Shown: positions 35,810-43,058 of the stretch, piece after piece
Layout: every line of letters begins with the position of its first letter
Position numbering within the stretch: the first letter of the stretch is position 1
Assembly (NCBI GenBank): GCA_902799665.1
Contig: CADCBK010000017.1
Location: 10,879 to 74,878 of the forward strand
Direction of reading: 5' to 3'
DNA from: an uncultured Spirochaetaceae bacterium
Lineage (GTDB): Bacteria; Spirochaetota; Spirochaetia; Treponematales; Treponemataceae
Length of the DNA: 64,000 bases
Notes under the pieces: generated by a model
The model's database searches: none
What the model was told of the DNA's origin: nothing
The model's input: the letters and a program-made list of their open reading frames with translations, nothing else
Position numbers and translations under genes: made by a program

Positions 35810-35825
35810 TAAAAAAAACCGATAA
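35799..35825 (+). promoter_or_regulatory. Sigma28 (FliA)-type promoter
   Basis: TAATGTTC (35799-35806), 11-nt spacer, ACCGATAA (35818-35825). The sigma28 consensus is TAAAGTTT-N11-GCCGATAA, so 6 of 8 and 7 of 8 bases match at the exact spacing. The start of transcription would fall near 35832, just at the AGAGGAA Shine-Dalgarno of the next gene. A sigma70 promoter in the same place is not evident. Confidence 0.65.
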
Positions 35826-35845
35826 AAGTAAAGAGGAATAGAATA

Positions 35846-36367
35846 ATGAAGAAACAGCTCTTTACATTCGCTTTCGCGCTTATGTCTTTTTGCGCCTTTT
35901 CAAGGAGCTTTTCTTTGCAGGTGGTTCAAAAGAACACGCCCGGCGACCAAATCTTTGATTCATCGTATGTTGTGGAACAAACGATTTTGGACCATTTTTT
36001 TGACAGGGGAATGATTGTCTCAAACAACGCTGTCCTTGTCTCAAAAGACGACGCGGCGAAAGACAAGACGGATTTGCGCCGCTCGATGATAGAGGCTAAA
36101 ATCGGCAGCATGGACTTGTTCGTAAAACTAAGCCTTAACTATTCTGTCCTTGATTCAGCAAATCCGACGGCAATCTTGCTTAGCAACATAAAGAGCGCGG
36201 ATTTGGAAATCGTGTCTCTTGACGAGAACAAGACAATTTGCAAGGGGAAATTCACTCCTCCTGCATTGACGGATTTGAATAACAATAGAAGCGGCGTTGA
36301 AGATTTCGCCGCTGACATAGCTAATAAAATTCAGGCGGAATTAGCCGAAAGGGGTGGCGCTATATGA
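35846..36367 (+). CDS. Hypothetical periplasmic protein
   Basis: 173 aa with an N-terminal signal peptide (MKKQLFTFAFALMSFCAFS, likely cleaved after FSRS). I do not recognise the family. The mature part is mixed alpha/beta and speaks of an envelope protein with no lipobox and no further membrane helix. The gene is first in a two-gene operon behind a sigma28-type promoter and overlaps the SPOR gene by ATGA, so the two products probably act together, perhaps in cell envelope or flagellar cylinder maintenance (inference). Confidence 0.75.
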   Translation: MKKQLFTFAFALMSFCAFSRSFSLQVVQKNTPGDQIFDSSYVVEQTILDHFFDRGMIVSNNAVLVSKDDAAKDKTDLRRSMIEAKIGSMDLFVKLSLNYSVLDSANPTAILLSNIKSADLEIVSLDENKTICKGKFTPPALTDLNNNRSGVEDFAADIANKIQAELAERGGAI

Positions 36368-37617
36368 AAAAATTATTCTTGACTATTGGATTTGTTTTTG
36401 CTGCGGGAATCTTGTTTACCGCCCAAAGCCCGTCGCTTGACGGCCGCGCTGTAGTCGCGGACTCGGGCGTTTTTCCAAAGGGCCTGTTCGCGAAAACTGT
36501 TGGCTATTTGCCTGGTGACACAATCAGCGTGACCAATCCAGCCAACGCCGAACGCGTTGACATTTTGGTCATCGGCTCCTTGGATCCTTCCGACGGCGTG
36601 GCCATCATGCTTTCGCCCGAAGCGGCCCAAGAGCTTAACATCACAAAGAATTCAAACAACTTGGTGAAGCTTACAAAGCGCAACGGAAACGCTGACGAGA
36701 TTGCAAACGGAAGCGCTGTCATCGCTCCGTCAAGCGCCGAAAGCGCGGCGGCCTCCGAAGAAAAGCCTTTAAGCCAGGCAATAGAGGAAGCGATGGAAAT
36801 CGGAATCCCTGTCGACGTTGCCGAAAAGCAGGCTGTCGCCAAGGCCGAAGAAGAACTCGCCGACAAAATGTTCGACAAGGCCGACGAAGAGATTGACGCC
36901 CAGGAAGAAGCCGCCGCCGCCGAGGAAGAGGACGCGGTTTCCAAAGCGGAAGAGGCCGCCATTGATGAAGGCTCGGTTGAAGAAGCGGCCGCTGAAGCCG
37001 CGGCGGAAGAAGGCGCCGCGGAAGCCGCCGTCGCCGCCTCTGAATATCCGGAATATGAGGCTGTTCAAGACGAGTTGGTCGTTGACGAGTTGGCCGCCGC
37101 CGATGAGAGCGACGCCGCTGACGACATTATAGAAGACACAGTGATTGACGAGCCTGTGGACGAATTTGACGCGATTGTTTTGGTTCCCTCAGAGTCAAAG
37201 GCTCCGGAAGCGGCAGAGGCTGACGAGATTCCCGCGGCCGAGTCTGTAAAAGAAGACGTCGCCGCGGTTTTCAGCCCTGATTTTGATGAAAAGCCGGCAA
37301 AGGCAGTAAAAAGCTCCGGCGTTTCTTATGTAAATGGATACGGCGGCCTGGCCGACCAAAAATATTATGTTCAAATCGCGGTCTACAAATCATCCGAGAA
37401 TATCGAGCAAATCGCCGGAAAGTATGCCGACCGATACCCGATAACGGTCGTTCAACTGGATTCAAAGTCGCCGGTTTTGATTGGCCCCTTGACCGTTGAC
37501 GAATACGGCGTTGTTTTGGAGCGCTTTAAGTCTTACGGCTTTAAGGACGCTTTTGTAAAGGTCGGAAGCAATCAAGGCAAAAAAGCTTCTTACGATGTCG
37601 CCGACTTTGAGCGCTAG
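36364..37617 (+). CDS. SPOR-domain periplasmic protein with RlpA-like barrel
   Basis: 417 aa. Signal peptide (KKLFLTIGFVFAAGILFTAQ), then residues about 30-100 resembling a double-psi beta-barrel (GLFAKTVGYLPGDTISVTN, ILVIGSLDPSDGVAIMLS). Residues about 120-305 are a very acidic Ala/Glu/Asp-rich low-complexity segment. The C-terminal 75 residues are a SPOR domain (YYVQIAVYKSSENIEQIAGKY), which binds denuded peptidoglycan glycans at division sites. The architecture suggests a septal or wall-bound protein of the RlpA group, but catalytic residues of lytic transglycosylases were not identified. It shares the sigma28-type promoter with the gene before it. Confidence 0.85.
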   Translation: MKKLFLTIGFVFAAGILFTAQSPSLDGRAVVADSGVFPKGLFAKTVGYLPGDTISVTNPANAERVDILVIGSLDPSDGVAIMLSPEAAQELNITKNSNNLVKLTKRNGNADEIANGSAVIAPSSAESAAASEEKPLSQAIEEAMEIGIPVDVAEKQAVAKAEEELADKMFDKADEEIDAQEEAAAAEEEDAVSKAEEAAIDEGSVEEAAAEAAAEEGAAEAAVAASEYPEYEAVQDELVVDELAAADESDAADDIIEDTVIDEPVDEFDAIVLVPSESKAPEAAEADEIPAAESVKEDVAAVFSPDFDEKPAKAVKSSGVSYVNGYGGLADQKYYVQIAVYKSSENIEQIAGKYADRYPITVVQLDSKSPVLIGPLTVDEYGVVLERFKSYGFKDAFVKVGSNQGKKASYDVADFER

Positions 37618-37638
37618 CCTGTAGTTTTGATTTGCATG

Positions 37639-37665
37639 AACGCCGCGAAAAGCGGCGTTTTTTTT
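37639..37665 (+). terminator. Terminator after the SPOR gene
   Basis: Eight-pair stem AACGCCGC/GCGGCGTT with GAAAA loop, followed by a run of T. Confidence 0.88.
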
Positions 37666-37685
37666 GCTTTTTTTAAATTTCGCGC

Positions 37686-37714
37686 TTGACAAATCGCGGC
37701 TTTGTTATTAATTT
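37686..37714 (+). promoter_or_regulatory. ssrA promoter
   Basis: TTGACA (37686-37691), 17 nt, TAATTT (37709-37714), twelve bases before the mature tmRNA 5' end. Confidence 0.75.
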
Positions 37715-37726
37715 AAAGTGTATATT

Positions 37727-38103
37727 GGGGGTGCGCCGGTTTCGACGGTTGCGCTAAAGCTTGCGCTGCAGGCGGGAGTGAAGGTTCCCTAAACTGACAA
37801 AACTTATAACTGCCAAACGTAGAGAAGACGAAGAGTCTGAAAACGAACAGTTAGCTCTCGCGGCGTAAGTCGCGGCTTAAAGAGCCGGAAGTCCAGTCGC
37901 GCTGTTCCTAGCGGTTGGAACTTCTGTTGCTAACAGGGACTTGCTTGCCGCCTTTTTCGCCGGGCGGCCGGGACTTTTAGACGGAATACGGAAAAGACGC
38001 CTGCCATGCCGCTACCTTTTCCCGACAAACGCCTCGCTTGGCTAAGTCTGTAGACGCGCCTGATTTTCGCTTCCGGACGGGGGTTCGAATCCCCCCATCT
38101 CCA
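37727..38103 (+). ncRNA. ssrA: Transfer-messenger RNA (tmRNA)
   Basis: Rescues stalled ribosomes together with SmpB. The 5' end GGGGGTGCGCCGGTTTCGACGG is typical, and pairs with the 3' end CATCTCC to form the acceptor stem (GGGGGTG with two G-T pairs). The T arm GGGGGTTCGAATCCCCCC is near the 3' end; CCA is not encoded. The tag frame starts at the resume codon GCC 37812 and ends TAA at 37866: AKRREDEESENEQLALAA, ending in the protease-recognised ALAA but rich in charged residues. Length about 377 nt. Several hairpins after the tag stop correspond to the pseudoknots. Confidence 0.95.
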
Positions 38104-38107
38104 GCGC

Positions 38108-38142
38108 AAAAAAATCCCGCAATTTTGCGGGATTTTTTATTT
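38108..38142 (+). terminator. ssrA terminator
   Basis: Stem ATCCCGCAA/TTGCGGGAT with a two-base loop, followed by six T. A-rich before the stem, so it could also act in the other direction. Confidence 0.85.
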
Positions 38143-38230
38143 TTCGAGTTTTGGCTATGATTTGAGCCGCGAAACCTCGGCTCGAAATTGATTTGACGCG
38201 CTCGCCGCAAGGCGAATCGCGCTCATAGCG

Positions 38231-38257
38231 TTTTAGTCCGCTTTTGTCGGACTAAAA
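38231..38257 (-). terminator. Hairpin after the four-helix membrane protein gene
   Basis: Perfect ten-pair stem (TTTTAGTCCG/CGGACTAAAA) with a seven-base loop, directly after the stop codon at 38258. The outer U-A pairs replace a long U-run, so it may be a weak terminator. Confidence 0.5.
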
Positions 38258-38662
38258 CTACTTCTTAAGAACTTTGCTGACGGCGGCAACAACCCAGCCT
38301 ACGACAACCATCCAAAAGCCGATTGTCGAATGCTTGAGCAAGCTCTTGCCAAAGGCCTTGTAAATTCCGCCGTTTGTTGTAAAGCCCAAAACCAAGATGA
38401 CGCCGCCTGCAATGCTTACAATCAAGGCAATCCATTCAAGCTGGTCGCCCTTTCCAAGCAAGGCTACAACTACGCCGGCAATCGCTCCGATGGCAATCAA
38501 CAAAGCGCCGATTGTAACGAATGTCGAGCGGTCAAAGTTGATGAAGCTAAAGCCGTTTCCGCTAGAGCCAAGGGCTCCAGAGAACATTGGAAGGCAAAAG
38601 CCAATCAAAGTGACGGCCATTCCGATCAAGTAAAGTGAAAAGTTAATTCCTTTCTTCGCCAT
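38258..38662 (-). CDS. Small integral membrane protein, four helices
   Basis: 134 aa with four hydrophobic segments (residues about 9-30, 48-69, 78-96, 110-130), Gly- and Ala-rich between. I do not recognise the family. A strong Shine-Dalgarno AAGGAG sits before ATG 38662. It follows the HATPase anti-sigma-like gene by 89 nt, with a strong terminator between them, so it is probably expressed at a lower level or from its own promoter. No functional residues can be named. Confidence 0.75.
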   Translation of the reverse strand: MAKKGINFSLYLIGMAVTLIGFCLPMFSGALGSSGNGFSFINFDRSTFVTIGALLIAIGAIAGVVVALLGKGDQLEWIALIVSIAGGVILVLGFTTNGGIYKAFGKSLLKHSTIGFWMVVVGWVVAAVSKVLKK

Positions 38663-38690
38663 TTTTCTTTCTCCTTAGAAAAATTGTATT

Positions 38691-38723
38691 AAAAAACGGC
38701 GGACCGCCTTTAGCGAACCGCCG
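38691..38723 (-). terminator. Terminator of the partner-switching genes
   Basis: On the minus strand: CGGCGG, inner GC/GC stem and TAAA loop, CCGCCG, then six T (38691-38696). Confidence 0.8.
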
Positions 38724-38751
38724 CTCTTTGCTGGTTTAAAGCGCCATTGCC

Positions 38752-39303
38752 TTAGTTGGCGTTGATTCCGTGGTGCTTTTGCTGGTAGCGCTTGAGCATG
38801 GCCACCGCGTTGCGCTTGCCGTTGTAGACAAAGCCGCCGTCCCAGTACTCAAGGGCCGCGAACAAGGCGTTTCCGCCGTCCTGGTCGTCAGACTGTTTTG
38901 TGCGGAACGAAACGAAGTTTGAAAGCATCTCGAAGTTCTGCTCGTGAAGGGCTTCGATGCGCTTTTTGTTGAACTCGTTCCATTTTTCCAAGTCCTTGAA
39001 GCCTTCGCCTTCGTCCTGGACGATAAGGTGGGCGTGCGTCGGGCTGAAAGAATACCAAACAGTAACCTTTTTGTTAACGTCGCAGTTGTTTCCGTGCTTT
39101 ACGGCGTTTTTGATGACTTCTGAAATCTGCTGTTCCAAGAGGTTTACGTCCTTGATTTCCGCAGGCGCGGCTTGTACAATCAAGAGGGTAAAGTAGCGGA
39201 TTTGCCTAAAGTCTGAAGGAAACTCCTTCTTAAGCATATTTGTTTTGTCGAACAAGGGATCGTTGTCGTCCGAGCGCAATAATTTCAAGCTTTCTTCTGC
39301 CAT
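38752..39303 (-). CDS. Anti-sigma-factor-like HATPase (RsbW/SpoIIAB type)
   Basis: Serine protein kinase of the GHKL fold, 183 aa. N box EQQISEVIKNAVKHGN and G1 box DEGEGF identify the ATP site. In partner switching such a protein binds a sigma factor or other target and phosphorylates the STAS antagonist. The STAS gene lies 33 nt upstream and an RsbU-like phosphatase before that. No sigma factor gene is adjacent, so the target is unknown. Shine-Dalgarno AGGAG at a good distance. A long C-terminal extension (from about residue 115) is not part of the minimal RsbW domain. Confidence 0.85.
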   Translation of the reverse strand: MAEESLKLLRSDDNDPLFDKTNMLKKEFPSDFRQIRYFTLLIVQAAPAEIKDVNLLEQQISEVIKNAVKHGNNCDVNKKVTVWYSFSPTHAHLIVQDEGEGFKDLEKWNEFNKKRIEALHEQNFEMLSNFVSFRTKQSDDQDGGNALFAALEYWDGGFVYNGKRNAVAMLKRYQQKHHGINAN

Positions 39304-39336
39304 GGGATACTCCTAATAATATTTGTGCGAATTTTT

Positions 39337-39675
39337 TTAGTCTTTTACCATCAACAACGCTTCTTCAACGCTGTTTGCCATCGGGAAATAGCCCATCAAT
39401 TTTGTCAATTCGATGACTTTCTTTACTGAGCCGTGAACGCTGGCGATGGCAAGCTTAAGGTTCATCTTTTTTATTGTAGAGCAAATGTAGATAAGCGCGC
39501 CGATTCCAGACGAGTCGATGTAGTCGACCTGCTCAAGATTGATGACAAAGAATTTGACATTTTTCTCAAGCATTTTCATGACCAACTCTTTGAGCTTGTA
39601 TGAGTTGTACAAATCCATTTCCCCATTGACATCTATGATGTAGACGTCCCCATTTTTACGTATTTTCAGTTCCAT
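39337..39675 (-). CDS. STAS-domain anti-sigma-factor antagonist (RsbV/SpoIIAA type)
   Basis: 112 aa from ATG 39675, chosen because GGAGGAAGGAG lies just before it; an upstream in-frame ATG would overlap the phosphatase gene. The protein is a single STAS domain with the conserved phospho-serine loop DYIDSSGIGALIYI. Dephosphorylated by the RsbU-like phosphatase, it should sequester the HATPase protein. The three genes run in the order phosphatase, antagonist, kinase. Confidence 0.92.
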   Translation of the reverse strand: MELKIRKNGDVYIIDVNGEMDLYNSYKLKELVMKMLEKNVKFFVINLEQVDYIDSSGIGALIYICSTIKKMNLKLAIASVHGSVKKVIELTKLMGYFPMANSVEEALLMVKD

Positions 39676-39692
39676 AACAGAGCTCCTTCCTC

Positions 39693-41339
39693 CTATTGGA
39701 TTTTTATGCACAGAAGCGTTTGGTCGTCATGCTGGACGGCGCTTCCGCAGAAATTTTTTACATCATCTTGGACGCGTTTGGCAATTTCCTTGCCAGCCAA
39801 AGAATGATTTTCTTTTATAATCTTTTCAAGACGTTCGGTTGAATACTGCTTTCCGTCAAGGTTAAGCGCTTCAATCAAGCCGTCCGAACAAGTTACGATA
39901 ATGTCTCCGCTCTGGCATTCAAGCTCTTTGTCGGCGTAAACGGTTTCTTTTTCCATGCCGATCGGCATTGAGTCGTCGGAAATCTTCACGAAGGAATTGT
40001 CCGCCGCCTTGTAAAGGTAGATTGGATTGGTTCCGCCTGAAGAGTAAATGAATTTTTTGGCCACGCTGTCGTAGAAAATCAAGGAAATGCTGGCAAAGTG
40101 GTCTTTGTCGGCCTCGCTGAAAAGGCCTCGGTTTGTCCAGCCTAGGATTGTCGCTGGGCTTTGAGGAGTGTTTATTGTAAGGCGCAGCATAGCGCGGATT
40201 TGAATCATTATTACAAGCGAAGTCAGGTTCTTTCCGGTTACGTCGCCAAGCGCATAGGCTATGCGGTCTTTGCGGGCGACGACCAAGTCGTAAAAGTCTC
40301 CGCAAATGGACTCGGCGCTTGAGAAGAAGGCTCCGCTTGTGATTCCGGGCAAAAGCGGAAGCTTTGCGGGCAAAAGCGATTTTTGTATTCTGGCCGAAAT
40401 CTCGTTTTCCTTTTCGTCGTTTGAGCGCTCGATCATGTCGTTGTGGATCGTTATCAAGCGGATGCCCAAGGCCATGATGTCGGCCAGTTTTTTGGCGACC
40501 TCAAATTCCTTGTCGCTGAAGGGCTCGTTTCCAAAGTCGCGGCTAAGGGCGATTTCGCCGATGGCCTGGGATTGGGCGATGAAAGGAACGAAGATGTACG
40601 ATCCGCACTTAAGGAAGTCTTCCTTTTCGTTTTGAACGATGCGGTCGTCCTTTGTCGGTTCGGTGATCATTTCCGCCTTGGAGCCTGAAAGTATTTCGCC
40701 AAAGATGTTGTCCTTAAGCGGGAACTGGGCGTACTTCATGCTCATGTCGACGCGGTTCTGCTTGTGGGGAATGTTTTCCGGCAGCAAGTAGGGCGGAACG
40801 AAGGAGCCCTCCAAATGCTTTACCGAGAGAACGTCCTCAAAGTCGTCAAGCAAAAGAGCCATGCAGCCGTCGGCGTGCGTGTACTCAATCATTTGCTTTG
40901 TGTAGTATTCCAAAATCGAGTCGATGGCTCCGGGCGCCGAAATCGATTCCGAGGCGCGGCCCAGAAGCTCCTTTTGTATGTCGGAGAGCGTTCTGTCTAT
41001 CTCTTCGTAGACGACATTGAATCTTTTTCCGCCGCTTATCGCGCCGGGCTTTCCGTCGTCCTCAACCTCGCCCCCGTCTTTGTTTGAAAAGGCCTTGACG
41101 GCCGCGTAGGGCAAAAGCAAAAGCGCGCCCGCCGCCAAAGTGAATGAAAAGAAAATGACGTTTGGCTTCATCGCCGTGAAAACGGCTCCGGCCAAAACGC
41201 AGAGCAGCGAAAGATAGAAAACAAAGCTTACTTTTGCCGTCTTTCTGACCGTGGCTACGAACAAAAGCAAAATCGTGGCCGCGATCAGCGCCGCCGCCGC
41301 AAATAGAGGAATATAGGAAAATTTGTCAATAGGCTGCAA
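39693..41339 (-). CDS. GAF-PP2C (SpoIIE/RsbU-type) phosphatase, membrane-bound
   Basis: Protein phosphatase that activates the STAS antagonist. Two membrane helices near the N-terminus, a GAF-like sensor in the middle, then a PP2C domain starting ISARIQKSLLPAKLPLLPG with FYDLVVARKDRIAYALGDVTGKN and ILTCSDG-like IIVTCSDGLIEALN, so the metal-binding Asp residues are in place. I chose TTG 41339 (548 aa) because GGAG precedes it and the promoter (TTGACG, 18 nt, TACAAT at 41375-41404) covers the earlier GTG at 41384; GTG 41354 is an alternative. Confidence 0.88.
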   Translation of the reverse strand: MQPIDKFSYIPLFAAAALIAATILLLFVATVRKTAKVSFVFYLSLLCVLAGAVFTAMKPNVIFFSFTLAAGALLLLPYAAVKAFSNKDGGEVEDDGKPGAISGGKRFNVVYEEIDRTLSDIQKELLGRASESISAPGAIDSILEYYTKQMIEYTHADGCMALLLDDFEDVLSVKHLEGSFVPPYLLPENIPHKQNRVDMSMKYAQFPLKDNIFGEILSGSKAEMITEPTKDDRIVQNEKEDFLKCGSYIFVPFIAQSQAIGEIALSRDFGNEPFSDKEFEVAKKLADIMALGIRLITIHNDMIERSNDEKENEISARIQKSLLPAKLPLLPGITSGAFFSSAESICGDFYDLVVARKDRIAYALGDVTGKNLTSLVIMIQIRAMLRLTINTPQSPATILGWTNRGLFSEADKDHFASISLIFYDSVAKKFIYSSGGTNPIYLYKAADNSFVKISDDSMPIGMEKETVYADKELECQSGDIIVTCSDGLIEALNLDGKQYSTERLEKIIKENHSLAGKEIAKRVQDDVKNFCGSAVQHDDQTLLCIKIQ

Positions 41340-41374
41340 AATGGACTTCTCCACAAATTTATTTATTATTGTAT

Positions 41375-41404
41375 ATTGTAACACAGGTATGGCAAATTCG
41401 TCAA
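41375..41404 (-). promoter_or_regulatory. Partner-switching operon promoter
   Basis: On the minus strand: TTGACG (41399-41404), 18 nt, TACAAT (41375-41380). The leader to the TTG start is about 30 nt and holds GGAG. Confidence 0.65.
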
Positions 41405-41422
41405 GAAAATTTTTTTTTTAGG

Positions 41423-42352
41423 TCACTTTTTTTTAAAAGAGAGGCTTTTTAGCCATACTTTTTTCAAGTGGTTTTTTATCTTGTTTGGAAGGGATTCCGC
41501 GTAGTTTTGCGCGAAGTCTTCCACAGCCTTTTCCAGCGAAAAGTCTTCGCCCAAGGCCTTCTTTAACTCGTCCCAGTATTTGACTAGCCAAACGTAAAGG
41601 TCGGAAACTGTCCTGCGCTTGAATTTTTTCATTATTTTGTGCTGGATTATCGTGTTGACCACAGGCATGTAGACCGTGTTGAACCACGACATTATTGCGT
41701 CGGTCATCGAAATTTCCTCGACTTGGTTCAGGTTGATGTAGTACTTGTGGGTCAAGATGTGGTTGTAAATCACGTCGTATTGGCCCGCGGTCGTGAAGTC
41801 AAGGCTCCAGTCGCCCGTTATGTCGCCGTAGTTGGTCTTCGCGTAAAAAAGCCTTTTTTCGTAGGCGATGATTTGCCTGATTATCGTCTCCATCGACTTT
41901 CCGGGGGTAAGGCGGATTTCCGTGCGCAGGCTTGTGACCTCCGCGTCGATGCATTCCACTCCGCGGGCCTTGGCCACGGACACGCGGTGGTTTCCGTCGC
42001 GGACAAAGTAAACGCCGCCTATTTCGTACAAGGTGACTGCGGGAAGGATCACGCCCTTCATGTAGGCCTTGTCGATGTTCAGCCAGCGGTTCTTTAGGTG
42101 GGAATGCTTGGGAAAGAAGAGGTTGTCAAAGTCGTTGTAGCGGCCTTCGCTTCCGATGATTTTGTCCACGGGAACGGTTTGCATTCCCACGTAAACCTCG
42201 TTGTCGGGATGCAGCATTTCCTTTATGTCGTTGAGGGAAATCAGCCTTGTCTCTTCCGGCGACAAAAGGTGCTGCAGGCTGTTGACCAAAGCCTTGTTCC
42301 TTACCTTTGAGAAGTCTTCCTCTGATTGCGTTGAAATTCCCATGTCGGCCAT
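41423..42352 (-). CDS. ParB/sulfiredoxin-like domain protein
   Basis: 309 aa from ATG 42352, two bases after the phosphoesterase stop; the longer frame would lie wholly inside that gene. Residues about 55-150 resemble the ParB/Srx N-terminal fold, with VPVDKIIGSEGR and VRDGNHRVSVAKARGVECIDAEV; the DGNHR motif is the nucleotide-handling loop of that superfamily. The rest, including an unusual C-terminal basic region (KNHLKKVWLKSLSFKKK), has no family I recognise. No DNA-binding helix-turn-helix or parS-like site was seen, and it is not the chromosomal ParB. Confidence 0.65.
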   Translation of the reverse strand: MADMGISTQSEEDFSKVRNKALVNSLQHLLSPEETRLISLNDIKEMLHPDNEVYVGMQTVPVDKIIGSEGRYNDFDNLFFPKHSHLKNRWLNIDKAYMKGVILPAVTLYEIGGVYFVRDGNHRVSVAKARGVECIDAEVTSLRTEIRLTPGKSMETIIRQIIAYEKRLFYAKTNYGDITGDWSLDFTTAGQYDVIYNHILTHKYYINLNQVEEISMTDAIMSWFNTVYMPVVNTIIQHKIMKKFKRRTVSDLYVWLVKYWDELKKALGEDFSLEKAVEDFAQNYAESLPNKIKNHLKKVWLKSLSFKKK

Positions 42353-42354
42353 AA

Positions 42355-43056
42355 TTATATCTCTATCACATGGTGGCTGAACGCGTTGACAACCGTCGTG
42401 TTGTAGTATTCGCCGACCCTTTCCTCGTTTTGGTTGTAAAGGTGTATGTGGCCGTGCACCATGAATTTTGGGCTGTACTTTTTTAGGAAGCCGTTGAAGC
42501 ATTCAAAGCCCTTGTGGCAGGGGTCGTCCTTGTCGTGGATTCCGCGCGGGGCCGCGTGCGTCAAAAATATGTCAAGGTATGTTCCGTAGCGGATTTTGTT
42601 CCACAAAAGCCGGGGCGCCATGCAAAAAAGCTTCCAGCGCATTTGGCCTTCGGTGAACTGGCATTGGCCGTGGTTGTAGTCGATTGAGCCCGGAGCGCCG
42701 GCTATCAGCAGGGGCCGCTTTTTCTTTGTCTTGGGGTCTTCGATTGTCACTTCCGCGGCCGCGCATTTAAAGCCCAGGTAAACCGCTCCGTGCGCGCGGG
42801 AAGCTTGGGCCTCCATGGAATTTTGGTCGGCGAGCGAAGCCGACGATAGTTCGTTGGAGTAGTACTTGTATTCCGAAAGGTTGTGGTTTCCGAACACAAA
42901 GTATGTAGGCTTGTTCAGCGTCGAAACTATGAAGTCGATGTAGTCCATCGGAAGGTCGCCCGCGCAGAGCACGGCTCCCACGTCTCCAAACCTTTGCTTG
43001 ACCGCAGGCTTGTAAATGAAGGGGTCTATTTCGTCGGAAACGCAGAGTATTTTCAT
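42355..43056 (-). CDS. Calcineurin-like metallophosphoesterase
   Basis: 233 aa, metal-dependent phosphoesterase. Motifs in order: ILCVSDEIDP (normally DxH; here Glu-Ile-Asp), CAGDLP, FGNHN, LTHAAPRG and HGHIHLY. The first metal ligand motif lacks the usual His, though Asp is present. The gene starts two bases after the TPR gene and ends two bases before the ParB-like gene, so the three are one tight unit. The substrate (nucleotide, phospholipid or phosphoprotein) cannot be told. Confidence 0.85.
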   Translation of the reverse strand: MKILCVSDEIDPFIYKPAVKQRFGDVGAVLCAGDLPMDYIDFIVSTLNKPTYFVFGNHNLSEYKYYSNELSSASLADQNSMEAQASRAHGAVYLGFKCAAAEVTIEDPKTKKKRPLLIAGAPGSIDYNHGQCQFTEGQMRWKLFCMAPRLLWNKIRYGTYLDIFLTHAAPRGIHDKDDPCHKGFECFNGFLKKYSPKFMVHGHIHLYNQNEERVGEYYNTTVVNAFSHHVIEI

Positions 43057-43058
43057 GG

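Noticed and set aside
37977-38210. Minus-strand frame of 77 codons over the 3' part of ssrA
   Set aside because: It lies on the tmRNA, which is clearly identified by its ends and tag frame. Translations of this kind over ssrA are a common artefact.
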